The translations under genes were made by a program, and so were the position numbers. A stretch of DNA of 64,000 bases, taken from NCBI GenBank assembly GCA_977006965.1, contig OZ345358.1, positions 3,038,001 to 3,102,000 on the forward strand. The letters are read 5' to 3'. Numbering within the stretch: the stretch's first letter is position 1; each line of letters opens with the position of its first letter. Under the pieces are notes generated by a model, which worked only from the letters and a program-made list of their open reading frames with translations, was not told the DNA's origin and did no database searches. Positions 1 through 10,657 of the stretch are shown piece by piece. The stretch is from Phymatolithon calcareum. Its lineage: Eukaryota > Rhodophyta > Florideophyceae > Hapalidiales.

Positions 1-479
1 TTCTTGAAAGTGTCATAGAAGAAAGCAGCGTCATGTTTGGAGAATGAAAGAACTTTGCGGTCCTCTACAAATCTAACTGTTAGAGACTTGAAAATAATGA
101 GCCGATGATAGCTGTTCATCGCCTTTTCACGTTCCGTGAGCTTCATCACCATTGACGATTGAACTGTGAACGACGACCCGGATCTCAACTTCTCGGCAAG
201 AACGGCTTGGTATATCTCTAGCAAATGTTCTTCGCTTCCAGGTCCAATGCAGCGCTTGAGATGATTGTACGGGCTGGAGAACCCAGTACCCTTTTCGAAG
301 AAAAACTCACTTCCTCCAGTACACTGATCACCTTTTGAGCAGAGATAGAAGCAAAATGGCACATTCCGTCGAGTTCGGCCTACTTGACGCGAGTCTATAT
401 CACGGGTTTGTTCTCGAATGAGCTTCATAAGCAGCTGCAAAACTTGTTTCGGCTTTGGTTTCGGTGAAGGTTGTGTCAT
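1..479 (-). CDS. BED-like zinc-finger protein, N-terminal part, runs off left edge
   Basis: An uninterrupted reading frame starts at an ATG at 479-477 and stays open to the window edge, about 159 residues. Residues 1-15 are a Pro/Lys-rich leader. A zinc-binding set follows: Cys43 and Cys47, a Gly-Gly-Ser-rich stretch with Phe59-61, a Lys-Gly-Thr-Gly-Phe turn at 63-67, then Tyr71-Asn-His73 and Cys77. This Cys-x3-Cys ... His-x3-Cys layout resembles the BED-type finger at the N-terminus of many hAT-family transposases and proteins derived from them. The rest, where the catalytic domain would lie, is outside the window. No stop or frameshift is seen, in contrast to most mobile genes here, so it could be active or domesticated. 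The family call rests on the finger alone. Confidence 0.55.
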   Translation of the reverse strand, partial: MTQPSPKPKPKQVLQLLMKLIREQTRDIDSRQVGRTRRNVPFCFYLCSKGDQCTGGSEFFFEKGTGFSSPYNHLKRCIGPGSEEHLLEIYQAVLAEKLRSGSSFTVQSSMVMKLTEREKAMNSYHRLIIFKSLTVRFVEDRKVLSFSKHDAAFFYDTFK

Positions 480-982
480 CGCTAGTAGAGCGGAATGTGC
501 TGGAACGTTGAACGAGGTCTGATAGGTGGTTTGGACTCGACTGTGAAGAGGAATGCGTGAGAATTTCGGAGAAGGCTGATAGGTTTCAAATCAAGAGATC
601 TAATGCTATCCCTTTTATACTTGAGATTGAACCATCGTGACTGCTGGACTCTAATCGTAGCTAAAGACATTCAAGCCTTGTTCTCTATCTGGCTGGTAAA
701 TTGATCGAGACAGCTGAGTAGATGATAGCACATGAATAGGCCCATTGTTGAAACCGTTTGGAGTCCAACGGCTCAATCTCGTCTTTATTTCACATAGTCA
801 GAAGTAACCATGACCCAAGTGTCATAAATGTTTTGATGGCATACAGAACGTACGCTAGGTACTACTAGAACAAGACCACGTGCTGAACATAAGGTGAGTA
901 CGTTGATTCCCTCAACATTCTGCTTTAATCAACCCCCGCCCGATAACATTCTCCTCGTCCAATGTTCATCTACTACGATCCT
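480..982. other. no gene seen
   Basis: Upstream flank of the zinc-finger gene. It would hold that gene's promoter and 5' leader, but no convincing TATA box or repeat was picked out. Short ORFs here look like chance. Confidence 0.4.
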
Positions 983-2110
983 CAGTATTAGGTGGGACGA
1001 ATTCGAATTGCAATTCAGTTCGAAGAACCAATTTGGGTGGAATTGGGAAAAATTGCAATAAACTGATAGCAATAGAATTGGCGCAACCCCTGTCTGCATA
1101 TGCTCTCTAGGTCAGGTGTTGAATTCTTCAGCCATACTTGCTGTCGAGATCTGTGGAAATCTTCCACAGTCAGACTCAGACTTAGGTCATAATTAATTTC
1201 AATTCCCATTTATTGCAATATTGAATAGGAATGGTCTATTGCAGAACCAAGAATAACTTCTTATTTCAGAACACTACATTGCCTATGTTAGCATCCAATC
1301 CAGATTAGAGAGCGATTTATAAAAATGTACTACGATGCTGACGCATGTTCAACCACGTTCAAAATATCAAATGACTTGAACAAAGAAATTACAGACGCTA
1401 GTTCAACTACGTTACAAACAGGAAGAGTATTGATCTATCGCCTCATCGCATCTCATCGAAAGCATGTCGTTTACACTGCTCCTGTTCCATGTCTTCAACC
1501 ACGAAACCACGCCAGAATGACGTCGTGCAGCAATTGATGACATTTATTGGACGCGAAACGCTGTCCGAGAAGGTCTAACTCAAGTATCGATGCCCCCGTG
1601 ACGGCTATCCAAAGACGGTTATCGCGTTTTTTGAGAACAAAGGGATGGAGTAACCCGTAGGCCCATCTCAAGAGCTGTTTTGCTCGCGGACAAGACTCTT
1701 CTACACAAGAGAGTACAGTGCTTCAGCTCTACATGAACTGCGTTTTTATTCTCGGCTCTGTCGCTGAAGTTGAGCGTATTTGGAGCATGCAGAAGCACGT
1801 CCTGACCGTTCAGAGGCGTTTGATGTCCCCGCAGCATTTCGAAGCCCTTGTATTCCTGAAGCACAACGAGCGTTTTTGGAATGAACAATTGGTGAGTCAT
1901 GCTATCAAGTCGTCCCGTTCCGAACGTGCCAAGGAGTTGAGCAACGCACACGACGTGTATGAGGAAGAGAATGCCGAAACCGACAACTTAGTTGAAGGTC
2001 TTCTTGTAGAATAATAGTAGTGATGTACATCGTTTTGTTGTGATTGCTATAAAAATAACCTATTGTCGTGTCACTGATTATTGCATTAACTATTGCTAGC
2101 ATACAGAGCT
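983..2110 (+). pseudogene. hAT transposon remnant with transposase C-terminus
   Basis: At 1718-2014 the frame encodes the hAT C-terminal dimerisation region: a Phe-Ile-Leu-Gly-Ser then Glu-Val-Glu-Arg-Ile-Trp block, followed by Met-Ser-Pro and Ala-Leu-Val-Phe-Leu-Lys. The same block occurs in the better preserved hAT copy at 42664-42984, which supports the call. Before it lies about 700 bases of decayed sequence with only broken frames. The left edge is set at 983, where CAG begins a GAATTGCAATT-rich end like those of the other hAT copies. The ATTGCAAT-rich subterminal sequence (1010-1090) is shared with them. I could not find a matching right end or target duplication, so the right limit is approximate. 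The copy is inactive. Confidence 0.55.
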
Positions 2111-3050
2111 GTAAATATTATTCCCGTATTCCATCGTGGAACGCCATTACGTAAAATTGTACGCGAACAAAGTCTGGTCATACTGCAGCGCGAGTTGCCA
2201 ATGCTTTGCCTTGGGGAACTTGAGGATTGCTGACAATTCTATTGTCTTGGCGTAAAGAATCTTTCTTTCTGCGTCTATTCGAGACGGTCTCTTTCCATTG
2301 CCAGAAAACAACTTTTTTCTTTACGCTTTTGTTCAGCAACGCCCTTCCTTTGGCTCGTCCGTCGCTACCATAAAACCCTAGAACTATCATCTTTCGAATT
2401 CGTCTACATACCTGCAGGCCGGTGCTGTGGGTATGATTTCAAATCTTGTTCGCTCTAATTATGTAATGGTTTGAGATTGCTGACTCGCCCAAGGGTAGCG
2501 TGCCACCCGGTCAGTGACGTTCTTAACTAGGCATGCGCGTGCGAGCCATTACTGCGCCCCTGACAGGTTCTGCTTGATGGACAGAGGCGTTATCCTAATA
2601 AAGTCAGGAAGAGAGAGGCAGTCTCTTGGATAGAGAAGGTAGTGGGTGGGCGGGAGAAGAGAGAGGCTTGGCCAAGATCGTCGTCGCGTTCTCTCGAAGT
2701 TCTTTAAGGGGGGCGGAGGTGCGCTTTTCCTTTCACTGTCTGCTCCTAGAGCTCGGCCCCACTGTCGGCGCCGGCAATACTCCGGCGCTCTCGGGTACGC
2801 GGTACATGCCGCCGGTTTTACACCGCGGCCGTTAACAACGCAATGTGATCAGTCTCAGTTTTCACGTACGAAAAGCAAGCTCTTCAATACACGAAATCCA
2901 AAGACATCGCCAGGGGCGACGTTCATCCCGCGCGGCCGTGAAGCGATGCGCGCGAACATTTCCGCACGCTGGAAACGGCTGTTAATTTCCTGGGGGCGAC
3001 GTCGGGCACCCGAAATGCCAAATCGCTGCTCCTGAAAGCCGAATCGTCCA
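2111..3050. other. no recognisable gene
   Basis: GC content rises visibly from about 2630. Overlapping ORFs on both strands (for example 2646-3035 plus and 2855-3055 minus) are Arg/Gly-rich and match no family I recognise. They sit directly beyond the recombinase pseudogene and may be flanking parts of the same decayed element. Confidence 0.3.
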
Positions 3051-3051
3051 G

Positions 3052-3819
3052 TCAAAGTATAGACGGGTCATAGCGTCGCTCTTCGGTCCCCAGCCGAAGC
3101 GCGCCATGCGGACTTCGAACGGTACCCAAAAATACTTGGGTCATATGCGCCCCAATACGAATCGAATGAGACTCGAATCTGCAACCAGGCCGCGCAATGA
3201 GTCCAATGGTGGCCAGGCACCTGTTTAGCGCACCATGTAGCTCGTGTTCTACCCATGCGGGCGCGTCTGTGGGAAGAGCGAAAAAGCGTTCATGCCTGTC
3301 GCCGTGCATTTCTCTCCACTTTCATAGGAGCGCTTTTGGTCCGGCATTGGGATCTCCAGGTCAATCGTACCGAACCGGAAGCACATGACTGGCGCGTTTT
3401 CCTTTGACGACGCATAGTGTTGCGGAGACGGTTCGATCTTGCATTTGTATGTCTCTTGTGCGCAAGCTCGACACTGATGAATCGCGTAGACCGCTCAACA
3501 TGTAGGCAAAGAGAATCCTTCCTGTGTCCCGGACGAGCCCGAGGTCCTCGCTAAGCATGCCAGCATAGAAGATGCGCTTGCTTTCGTCAGCGCTGATGCC
3601 GACAGGGCGCTCACTGGAGGGGAAATTGTGTTCTTCCCATTTCTTATAGCTTTCTATCGCAAGGGTGACCATGGGACTCTGCATCGGCGGTGCTCCGAAG
3701 ATTTCGCGGTGAGTGGTACGAACTGCGGATAGATACTGCTCGAGAGAGTTTCCTGACACCTTTCGACGTCCGTTGAGTCGTTCGTCTACGACCCAGCCGA
3801 TGTAGCTGAGTAGCTTAGA
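3052..3819 (-). pseudogene. tyrosine recombinase pseudogene (Crypton/DIRS-type)
   Basis: One minus-strand frame carries a tyrosine-recombinase-like protein interrupted by two in-frame TGA codons, at 3363-3361 and 3324-3322. Residues just before and after the GTG at 3759 look like the core-binding helices (an SGNSLEQYLSAVR segment). Near 3520-3460 a Leu-Arg-Asp-Ser-Ser-Val block fits the first catalytic Arg. Beyond the stops, a His-Ser-Ile-Arg-Ile-Gly-Ala-His block fits the conserved His-x-x-Arg, and a Tyr near the C-terminal end could be the nucleophile. Eukaryotic elements of this type are Crypton, DIRS and Ngaro. No reverse transcriptase is adjacent, which favours a Crypton-like source, but this is inference. 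The segment between the two stops could be an in-frame intron rather than damage. GC content is higher than in the flanks. Confidence 0.6.
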
Positions 3820-3829
3820 TTCAAATCAT

Positions 3830-4519
3830 ACGGTCCACTGGTCAGATGCAGTCATTCTTTCATTTTACCTTTTCTCCTAAGGGGGCTAGCAGCGTCTCCA
3901 GGGCCTAAGTTCTTCTATTCTATCCTATCGTTTCCGAGTTTGACTGCGGCTTTCATCTAGTCCAGGTACGCACCAAAGATTGATGCTGACGTTGGTCTGA
4001 GGCATCGTAGCGGCACCTAGCAGACCTAGTTGCGCTCGTCCATTCTCAGACTGTGTCTAAGCCAATTCCATCGTAAGTCTCCGGCTGGCATTACCACGTC
4101 GATGGTGAGAGTCTTGGCTTCGTCAGCTATTGTTCTTTTTGTTGTTGTCGATATCATCTTAGCACCTGCTAACTTGAATTTATTCCCCACTGGTTATGTC
4201 AGCTTCCATGACCCTTCTGTGATTGGTCCCGTTTTATTTCTTGCACCAGCTTATTTGTGAGTGTTCCGGCACGGAAAGCGACCTTCCGCGCGTGTCGTAT
4301 CCCAGATCCTTGCAGAGGCTCATGGAGAGTCCGTCGCAGTTCCATGCCGCAACGTGGAGTTTAGTGGAGATACTTCTAGCTTCAAGAGCGCCTTCTCTGC
4401 CTCCTGCACGCCCCTTTCAGAACAGGTACCTTCACAGAAACCGAAAGGATCCTGCGTCGCGGGCGGGGGGCATAACAGGACTGGAATAACTCCTCGTCTG
4501 ATAACCTATGAGGCTTAGG
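3830..4519. other. no recognisable gene
   Basis: Overlapping plus-strand ORFs at 4223-4518 were read and match nothing I know. No repeat found elsewhere in the window was noticed here. Confidence 0.3.
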
Positions 4520-4815
4520 GCCGCAGCTTTATTGACGCGTTGTCTACTCCATGTCGTCGTAAAACACGATGGTGAAGAAAAGTAATTTGTCCAGAGCTTT
4601 TTCAGTGTTGAAAATCTCCAATTGAGTCAACTTATATCATCCGAGGTGTTCCTCGACCTTGCTCACGAGCGTTGGTATGGTATCACTGAACTTGTCTTCG
4701 AGAAGTGTTGCGGTCATTGGGGGGCAACCGACAGAATGCCCATTTAACCGGCAATTGGCTGTGTCGTGTTTTCGGGAGTCTGATAATCGCCGGCGTGGAC
4801 CCCGGCAGATCGTAC
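4520..4815 (-). mobile_element. LINE 3' end fragment, family 2
   Basis: Read on the minus strand, 4815-4520 aligns by eye with 57355-57620 on the plus strand. Both share an Ile-Ile-Arg-Leu-Pro-Lys-Thr-Arg-His start, a Trp-Ala-Phe-x-Arg-x-Pro-Pro block and a C-terminal Tyr-Asp-Asp-Met-Glu followed by a stop. The same block, as Phe-Gly-Arg-Phe-Pro, ends the large LINE at 21390-24490. This is therefore the tail of the reverse-transcriptase ORF of a related LINE, 5'-truncated as LINE copies usually are. Several frameshifts make it inactive. Confidence 0.65.
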
Positions 4816-5958
4816 GAAATATTACTTTTCCTGTTGGATTCCAAGATGTCTCCTTCGTCATTGAAGAGGAGTTACGCATCGATTTTACTGAAAATCCTTG
4901 ATTGAGGAAGGTCTTTTCCGTCTCAGAAAGATCGTAATGGAACATTGCCGATATTTCTCAACTAGGCCGTTGTATTTCCTCCACTTTTCTTTCTTTAATT
5001 AGAACAGCCAGAAAGCTCCTTTTCTTCTATCAGGCTCGTTCCAGAAACCTGAGAGCTAAAACTCGTGGAAGGCAACTTAAAACACGAACTTCTACGGTCT
5101 CATTGGGAGACTCCACATAGAGGGAGACTTACAAGGTCATAAGGAGCGACCTTCAGCACCCGAGCTGCGGAGAGAGTTGATTAAATGCGGGCGTAGAAGT
5201 GTTTCGTCTTTTATTGCACTTCGTTGAAAACATATAATTTTTGACGCACAGTCCATCAAGTCCTAGACAATTTTTTACGCACGTATCATAGCTGGCCATC
5301 TGATCCTTGCGTTTAAAGACCGACGTTTCGCAGTCCGGATTACGAAGATTGAAAAATAATCCTATGACTTGTTTTGTCCTCGTGTTTTCTTGCTTTCAGT
5401 TTCATTACATTCATGGCAATTTCCGAGGGGTAATTACCCTAGCCTAGAATCCGGCCGCTGTCGCTAATGCAGAAATGTCCTGCGGTGGCTGGATCTGCGA
5501 TGGCCAAAATAAAAGATTGAATGCAAATCTCCAGAGCAGAGAAGGGTACCCTAGTTTTCTCGTACTCAATCTATTGTCTAAGAAGCGCCCGCGAACGAGA
5601 GCTGAAGCTGGAGCACGACCACAACTCTAGATATAAAATATAGAGTGATATTTCATGTTCACGCCCACAATGACTGCATGAAATTTGCAATCCGTCCTTG
5701 TGGATCATTGCCATTTCGATGTCAGAAGTGAATCACGCGTATTATATCACGTAATACCTGGTTTTAAGTTGATTTTCTGATAAGTTACGTTGACGAAGTC
5801 ACAAGAAGGTATAGACTCGGCAGTTAGTGTCGACTGATTCACTAGATCAGCGTCCTCCTCCCACGTTGGGCTGAAACTTTCCTTCAATGAACTGATGAAA
5901 CGGAGACTTTATTCTCAATACCTGGACGAGCAGTCCTGATTTTTATGGTTAGTGAATA
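4816..5958. other. no recognisable gene
   Basis: No ORF worth reporting and no repeat matched to other parts of the window. Nothing further could be supported. Confidence 0.35.
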
Positions 5959-6030
5959 TTATGTCTTTATTTTACAAGCCCTCAATGCCAGCATGCGCTG
6001 ATAACAGAGCAGCTTTGTTGGAAGTACGTC
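5959..6030 (-). mobile_element. LINE 3' UTR scrap
   Basis: On the minus strand this carries the GAGGGCTTNTAAAATAAA signature found in the 3' UTR of the LINE at 21285-24860 and of the fragment at 37040-37500. It is a short decayed tail. Confidence 0.5.
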
Positions 6031-6181
6031 AGCTTGGAGTTCTATACGTGGCATACTTCTTTGTCTAGGTTTGCTCTGAGTAGCAAATTGTCTCAGAATG
6101 TTCAATCAAAATGATTTCAATTGTACATGTCAACGTATGATGGGGATATGTAATACTATTTGATTAATGGGCATGATAGTA

Positions 6182-6922
6182 CAGTCGAACCTGTATAGCT
6201 GCAACCTGTATAGCTGCAAAACCTGCATTCGTGCAATCGAATCGCCTAGACCGATTTGGTATATGCCGAAAAGTAACTAAATTTAAACCTACCTTGCAAA
6301 CTGCATTAGTGCAACTGAAGGGAATGCCACCCTTAATTTTGAATAAAATTTTGATAGCACGGATTGCAACAGAGACTGGCTCTCGTCATAAATCGTGCAG
6401 GGCTGCTTGCCAAGTAAGTTCCATGTGCTACATAGAATAGCGTTATTTGATGATGCTCATCCCTGCAGGAAACACCACTGCGCATACTTCGTCAGCCCAA
6501 ATGAGGAGGATGACTGCATCGCAGATGTGGAAGAGGCGGCACTTGTCGGCGATATCCTGCATGAAATGAATCCTGTTGAGACCAGCGAAGCCGCTGAGAG
6601 TGTTGAAAAGGAGAACAAGCCGAAATTGTCGCTTGCTGAGCAGTTGCGTCATCTGAGTTTGGCAGTAGAGATCATGGACGAGAGAGGAGAGTGTTCGTGG
6701 TCTGTGCGGCGCGCCATCCACGCATCGCAACGTAAGATTCGCTCCGACCACAAGAAGGGGCTCCAGCAGAGAAAGGTCACTGATTGGTTCAACTGAGCCT
6801 CGTGGACGATTGGGTAGAATGTTTCTGTAGCCCCTTATGATAAAGCCTCCAAGACTGCAAAACCTCTATTACTGCATACCAACCTGCTTTACCGCCGTGT
6901 TGCAGCTATACAGGTTCGACTG
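6182..6922 (+). mobile_element. pogo/Tigger-like element with perfect ends and TA duplication
   Basis: The element opens with CAGTCGAACCTGTATAGC (6182 on) and closes with the exact inverted complement, giving 23-bp perfect terminal inverted repeats (6182-6204 and 6900-6922). It is flanked by TA at 6180-6181 and 6923-6924, the duplication expected of the Tc1/mariner superfamily. CAGT ends with an interior TATAGCTGCAA motif repeated in tandem at the left end are typical of pogo-like elements. At 741 bp it is far too short for a full transposase; it keeps only a C-terminal coding piece. Perfect ends suggest it was mobilised in trans and inserted fairly recently. Confidence 0.85.
6395..6796 (+). 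pseudogene. pogo-like transposase C-terminal fragment
   Basis: This frame inside the pogo element encodes an acidic linker, then an amphipathic segment (SLAEQLRHLSLAVEIMDERG) and a basic tail ending Arg-Lys-Val-Thr-Asp-Trp-Phe-Asn before a stop. Pogo and Tigger transposases have an acidic linker and a similar C-terminal helix after the DDE domain. The helix-turn-helix, CENP-B-like DNA-binding domain and DDE core are absent, so it cannot transpose on its own. The ATG is probably not the original start; the fragment begins within an internal deletion. Confidence 0.55.
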
Positions 6923-6924
6923 TA

Positions 6925-7602
6925 GATGTGCGTACGGATTCCTCCACCCAGATCCCTTCTTGAAAGCAACAAGTGATGAGGTGTTCTAGCAGTTTTCATT
7001 ACGCGGAAAAGCATAGACCAAGCACCGAACGTTGGTAGGAGTACATTCACGTTCCCCGCGAGAAGGCAGAATCTTGAACGCATCATCGCGTTTTGTCATG
7101 AGCGCTTTGACAACGAACTCGGGCTTCGGTTTTCGCGACATGGTCGAGAAATGATGGTAGCAGGAACAAAGAGGTTTGCAACCGTATGGTGAAATGCTCA
7201 CAGTCTTGATCAATATACACAGAATTGTAAAATTGAAATAAGCTAAATGGCACGTGAATGGACTGCATTACTTTCAGAGCCACTGGCGCCGCCGTTCTCA
7301 AAATACGTACTTCATAGTTCCAAGAATCTGTTCTGTAGCCACCAATACGTAGCCAATACCGACGTTCTGGAGCCACCAATACGTAAGCCAGTACAGACAG
7401 GCCACGCAATATTACTGCAATAGAGCCATGCTAAAATATACTGCCAATTCAATATACTGCTCCCAATGCCTCTATTGAAGACGCTTGCACAGTGTAATGC
7501 GAATGAGTGTTGGGCTTGTTGAAATTTATCCATCCTGGAATATCGCTTGCTGAGGAAATGAAATAGGAGAAACGGGGACTGTCAACATCAGAGTTCGTCC
7601 CA
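6925..7602. other. unrecognised sequence with minus-strand ORFs
   Basis: Overlapping minus-strand ORFs at 6986-7213, 7083-7409 and 7312-7533 are open, but none resembles a known family. The repeated CCACCAATACGTA motif at 7337-7383 is a local duplication. Nothing firmer can be said. Confidence 0.25.
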
Positions 7603-7629
7603 ATTAAAATTGGCTAAATATTTTCCCCA

Positions 7630-7790
7630 TCACTAATTTTCACGTCTGTGTCAATAAATAGAAAAACAGCACGTCAGTGTCACTGATATGAAAAACAGCA
7701 CTTCAGAGGCACTATTCTGAGAAAGGATGGCTCAGTGTCACTAATCCTGAAAATTTCTCTTCTGTGTCACTAAAAGCAACTGAATAGGAC
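7630..7790 (+). repeat. left-end array of GTGTCACTA motifs
   Basis: Within the left inverted repeat of MULE copy 1, GTGTCACTA-like motifs recur about every 30 bases (for example near 7675, 7735 and 7765). The same array occurs at 15705-15810 in copy 2 and inverted at both right ends. Such subterminal arrays are plausible transposase-binding sites. Confidence 0.65.
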
Positions 7791-8134
7791 ACAATTATGC
7801 TCTTTAGGAAAAGTTTCCGAAACACTTTTCGAAATTTCAATGCTAATCATGTGAATAGATTTTCGTTATACTACACACATCGAATGCTGAACGTGAAGTA
7901 CAGAAGAGAATGAAGTGGCGCGAGCCATTGTCGTGATGCAATGCAATTCTGAATAAGCTAACTGACAAAGCTCGATGCTAGTATAATGCGATTAGAGAGG
8001 TGCCGACTTTCCTCAAGTTGGGACACGTGGTACCTTCTCAATAAATCCTCTAAAATACGAATGCTGAACGTGAATGCATTTCTGAATGCAGTCGTGATAA
8101 CGGCCGCATAGAGAGCCTGCTGTTTGTGCAGCTG

Positions 8135-8995
8135 GAGTACCCGGGGGTTGCTATATAGTGCCACATAGAACCGGACTAAAAAATGCGCACTATTTAGTTT
8201 CCGCACTACATGAAATTTCAGGGACCGTTTCGCACTACTGTCAGCGTGTTTGCCGTGAGCCCCAACAAACTTGTACAGAGAACGGGAGGACAATTTTACT
8301 GGCGTGTTTTATCTTCAGAACACTTGTTGAACATCTCGGAGACAAGTAGGTGTTTCTGCTAGTCATTGTTCTGCTTACGGATAGCGTCTATGAATACCCG
8401 AAATGCTCGTTGAAGATCACTATTAGCGCCAGGAAGGTTACAAAAAAATGCAGACTCTTGGAGAGAGCAAAACATAGTGTGCAGCTCAGTGAGAGCTGGG
8501 GGAGATGCAATAACCGCAGAAACGTCTTCGTCTTCGCTTTTATTGTCAGGTTCTATTGGGCTTTGGTCTACAACCTCCTCCAATATATCCGAAACATCGG
8601 ATACGAACGCCTCTTGAACGTCTGTATCATCTTCAACCTCAAGCCAATTCTCCACATCCTCGTGTCTGACATCATCATCGATTTCAGCTCTCAGGAAGTC
8701 GTCACTCGTTAAACTAACTTTCAGTTTACGCAACATCTCGATGAGCGTGCGAAGTGCTTCAAGATTTTGTTGAAGCGTTTGCTGCGTTTTCTTCTGCCCT
8801 GGGTGCCCCATCACTGTCGGCGGCGTGAGGATGGTGAGCTGAGGAGACGAAGAGGAGAATGGCGGCCAGGTATGCCCTGTAAGCAGGCGCAGTCTGTGTC
8901 TTTGATATGATAATCGTGCCAGCCCAAAATAGGTCGCACTAAGTAGAGGGTGGTATTATATAACCCGGCACTATATAGCTAACCCCCCTGTACTG
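8135..8995 (-). mobile_element. pogo-like element nested in the MULE
   Basis: The right end, read inward, is CAGTACAGGGGGGTTAGCTA. The left end at 8135 is GAGTACCCGGGGGTTGCTATA. Both continue into TATAGTGCC, giving imperfect inverted repeats of about 28 bp. TA follows the right end at 8996-8997. MULE copy 2 lacks this 860-bp block at the corresponding place, between the GAGANCCTGCTG motif and CTCGCTCC, and so serves as an empty-site reference. The CAGTA ends resemble those of the separate pogo-like element at 6182-6922. It encodes a transposase tail on the minus strand. Confidence 0.7.
8359..8814 (-). pseudogene. pogo/Tigger-like transposase C-terminal region
   Basis: This 151-residue frame begins with a Lys/Gln-rich helical segment and a helix-rich region. 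A strongly acidic linker follows at about residues 42-100 (Asp-Asp-Asp-Val, Glu-Asp-Asp-Thr-Asp, Lys-Ser-Glu-Asp-Glu-Asp). It ends with a helix of the form Leu-Thr-Glu-Leu-His ... Leu-Gln-Arg-Ala-Phe-Arg-Val-Phe. The acidic linker plus terminal helix is the usual end of pogo/Tigger transposases and CENP-B-like proteins. The DDE core is missing, so the element is non-autonomous. The frame has no internal stop, which may be chance in so short a piece. Confidence 0.5.
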
Positions 8996-10544
8996 TACAT
9001 TCTTCGGCACTTCCCGAAAGCACTCCTCGCTCCAGCACAAAAGAAAGGACAACCGAGAAACCGGGAAATTATCACCAAGCAAGGAAATTCTCGCGACTGC
9101 TATCGATATGAAGCTCATCAAGGTGTACACTAACCACTGGTACAGTTTGACGTCTTATAGCGCCTTAATTTAGCTGGAGCTCAAGGTTTCATGGGGAACA
9201 TTCTGCTCCAATAAACTGCAGGCCTTCAGTTTTATGGAGCAGATTATTCCCGAGGAAAACTTGAGCTTATTGCATTAAGTTGACTTTTTAGAGCCATTTC
9301 TTAAGCCTGCGGTTTTGCGAGAGCTTTACCAATGATCATAGAACACTTCTGCAAAAGTTTCTCTTTGGCCCGATTTATCTATGTTATGGGCCAATTCGAC
9401 TTTGTCGTGATTAGACCGTTATAAAGAAAAACATTACCACCCAATGAGTGTCATATATATTCTCAAAACCCTTGTGCACAACGCCTGGAGCTTGCGAAAC
9501 GTGGACTCAGGAGTATGCCGGAAATGCTGTATCTCCAATTTTTGATAAAGTAATTTGATAAATAAAAAACATCGTTCTGCTCTGGTCCTCTTTCTTCACT
9601 CATAACGCTTTCAGGAATGTGCCGGAGACGGCGACATGTCGCTTTTCTCCAATTTTTGATGTAGTATTATGATAAACAACACATCTGGTTCTGCTTTTCT
9701 CCTTTTTCTTCATTCTTAATTATTTCTTGGAATCTACAAGCATTGCGTGGTGCAACGATCATACTGTAAGGTGAAATGCTCACCCGTCGCTGCTTCCGCG
9801 CTATCATACGAGCTATATAAATCAATGGTTCCATAGCTGAAAGTGGGCTCCTAACTCAGACTGACGTTGAACGCTAAGTGTCTCGGCAAGATTAGGGTAA
9901 AGGTTCTCTTTCCAGAGCGATTTTAATGCAGGAACTACGCACGCAGAGGTCAATCTATTGAAATTAAACCCGGTCAGAGTAGCCCCTTTTCGTTTATACT
10001 ACTCGGAAATCTAGAAATGTTTGAACCTTCAGATCCTGCTAGCATCAAATGCTTGGAGTAAGGTGGGTAAAAGTGCCGTTTTTGGCCTAAAATTGTTGTT
10101 TTAGTGCACGCATTACTCCTAGATGGAAGCTGCTTTTTTGAACTCAATCTTCCCAGGCCAGGCACGCATATCATTTAGTTTTGGTCTACCTTGCTCTTAG
10201 ACGAAGATAAGCTCAGAATCATGACACAATGCCTCACTTAAGGTCGTGCATATCAAAAGTTGACCTAGAGTCTCATCCTTTCACCCAAGGGAGAACTTGT
10301 CAATTTCTGTGTCTGGCATTGTTACGAATCTGCGAATACTTACACCAATGATATTAAACAACGTGTCATGTGTAATGATGAAAGCAGTCATTAGTCAGAA
10401 GGAATGCTCCTGATTGGTGTGACAATATTGTTGCGGCAAGGTATGAGCTTTGCAGCAATAATTCGGAATTTCTCATAAATTCGAAAATTTCAAATTACAT
10501 TATATGTTTATCATTCTACGGATTCATTGACATCAAGGCACTGC

Positions 10545-10650
10545 TTTTTAGAGTAGTGACACTGGTGTGTCATTTTTGCAAAATAGTGACACTGAAATGT
10601 CTTTTTTGAGATTAGTGACACGAACGCGAGAATTAGTGACACTGAAAATA
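10545..10650 (-). repeat. right-end array of GTGTCACTA motifs
   Basis: TAGTGACAC motifs, the inverse of the left-end motif, occur four times at roughly 30-base spacing. They form the right arm of the long terminal inverted repeat. Confidence 0.65.
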
Positions 10651-10657
10651 ACCATCC

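Larger units (their letters stand above)
7612..10657. mobile_element. Mutator-like (MULE) element, copy 1, with nested pogo element
   Basis: The left end GGCTAAATATTTTCCCC at 7612 and the inverted right end near 10657 carry the same arrays of GTGTCACTA-type motifs. The flanks ATTAAAATT (7603-7611) and ATTAAAAAT (10658-10666) agree at 8 of 9 positions. A 9-bp duplication with long inverted ends points to the Mutator superfamily. Copy 2 at 15671-16680 matches the outer parts of this copy closely but lacks its interior. A pogo-like element (8135-8995) is nested inside. No MULE transposase (MULE domain, zinc knuckle) was recognised, so this is probably a non-autonomous derivative despite its 3 kb. 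Confidence 0.7.

Noticed and set aside
3322-3363. Recoding of TGA as a sense codon in this genome
   Set aside because: TGA also ends plausible frames elsewhere (for example the recombinase at 3052), and the other interrupted genes carry TAA and TAG as well. Ordinary pseudogene decay is simpler.
7083-7533. Gene relic continuing on the far side of MULE copy 1
   Set aside because: The minus-strand ORFs here do not connect in sense or frame with the relic at 10658-12123.
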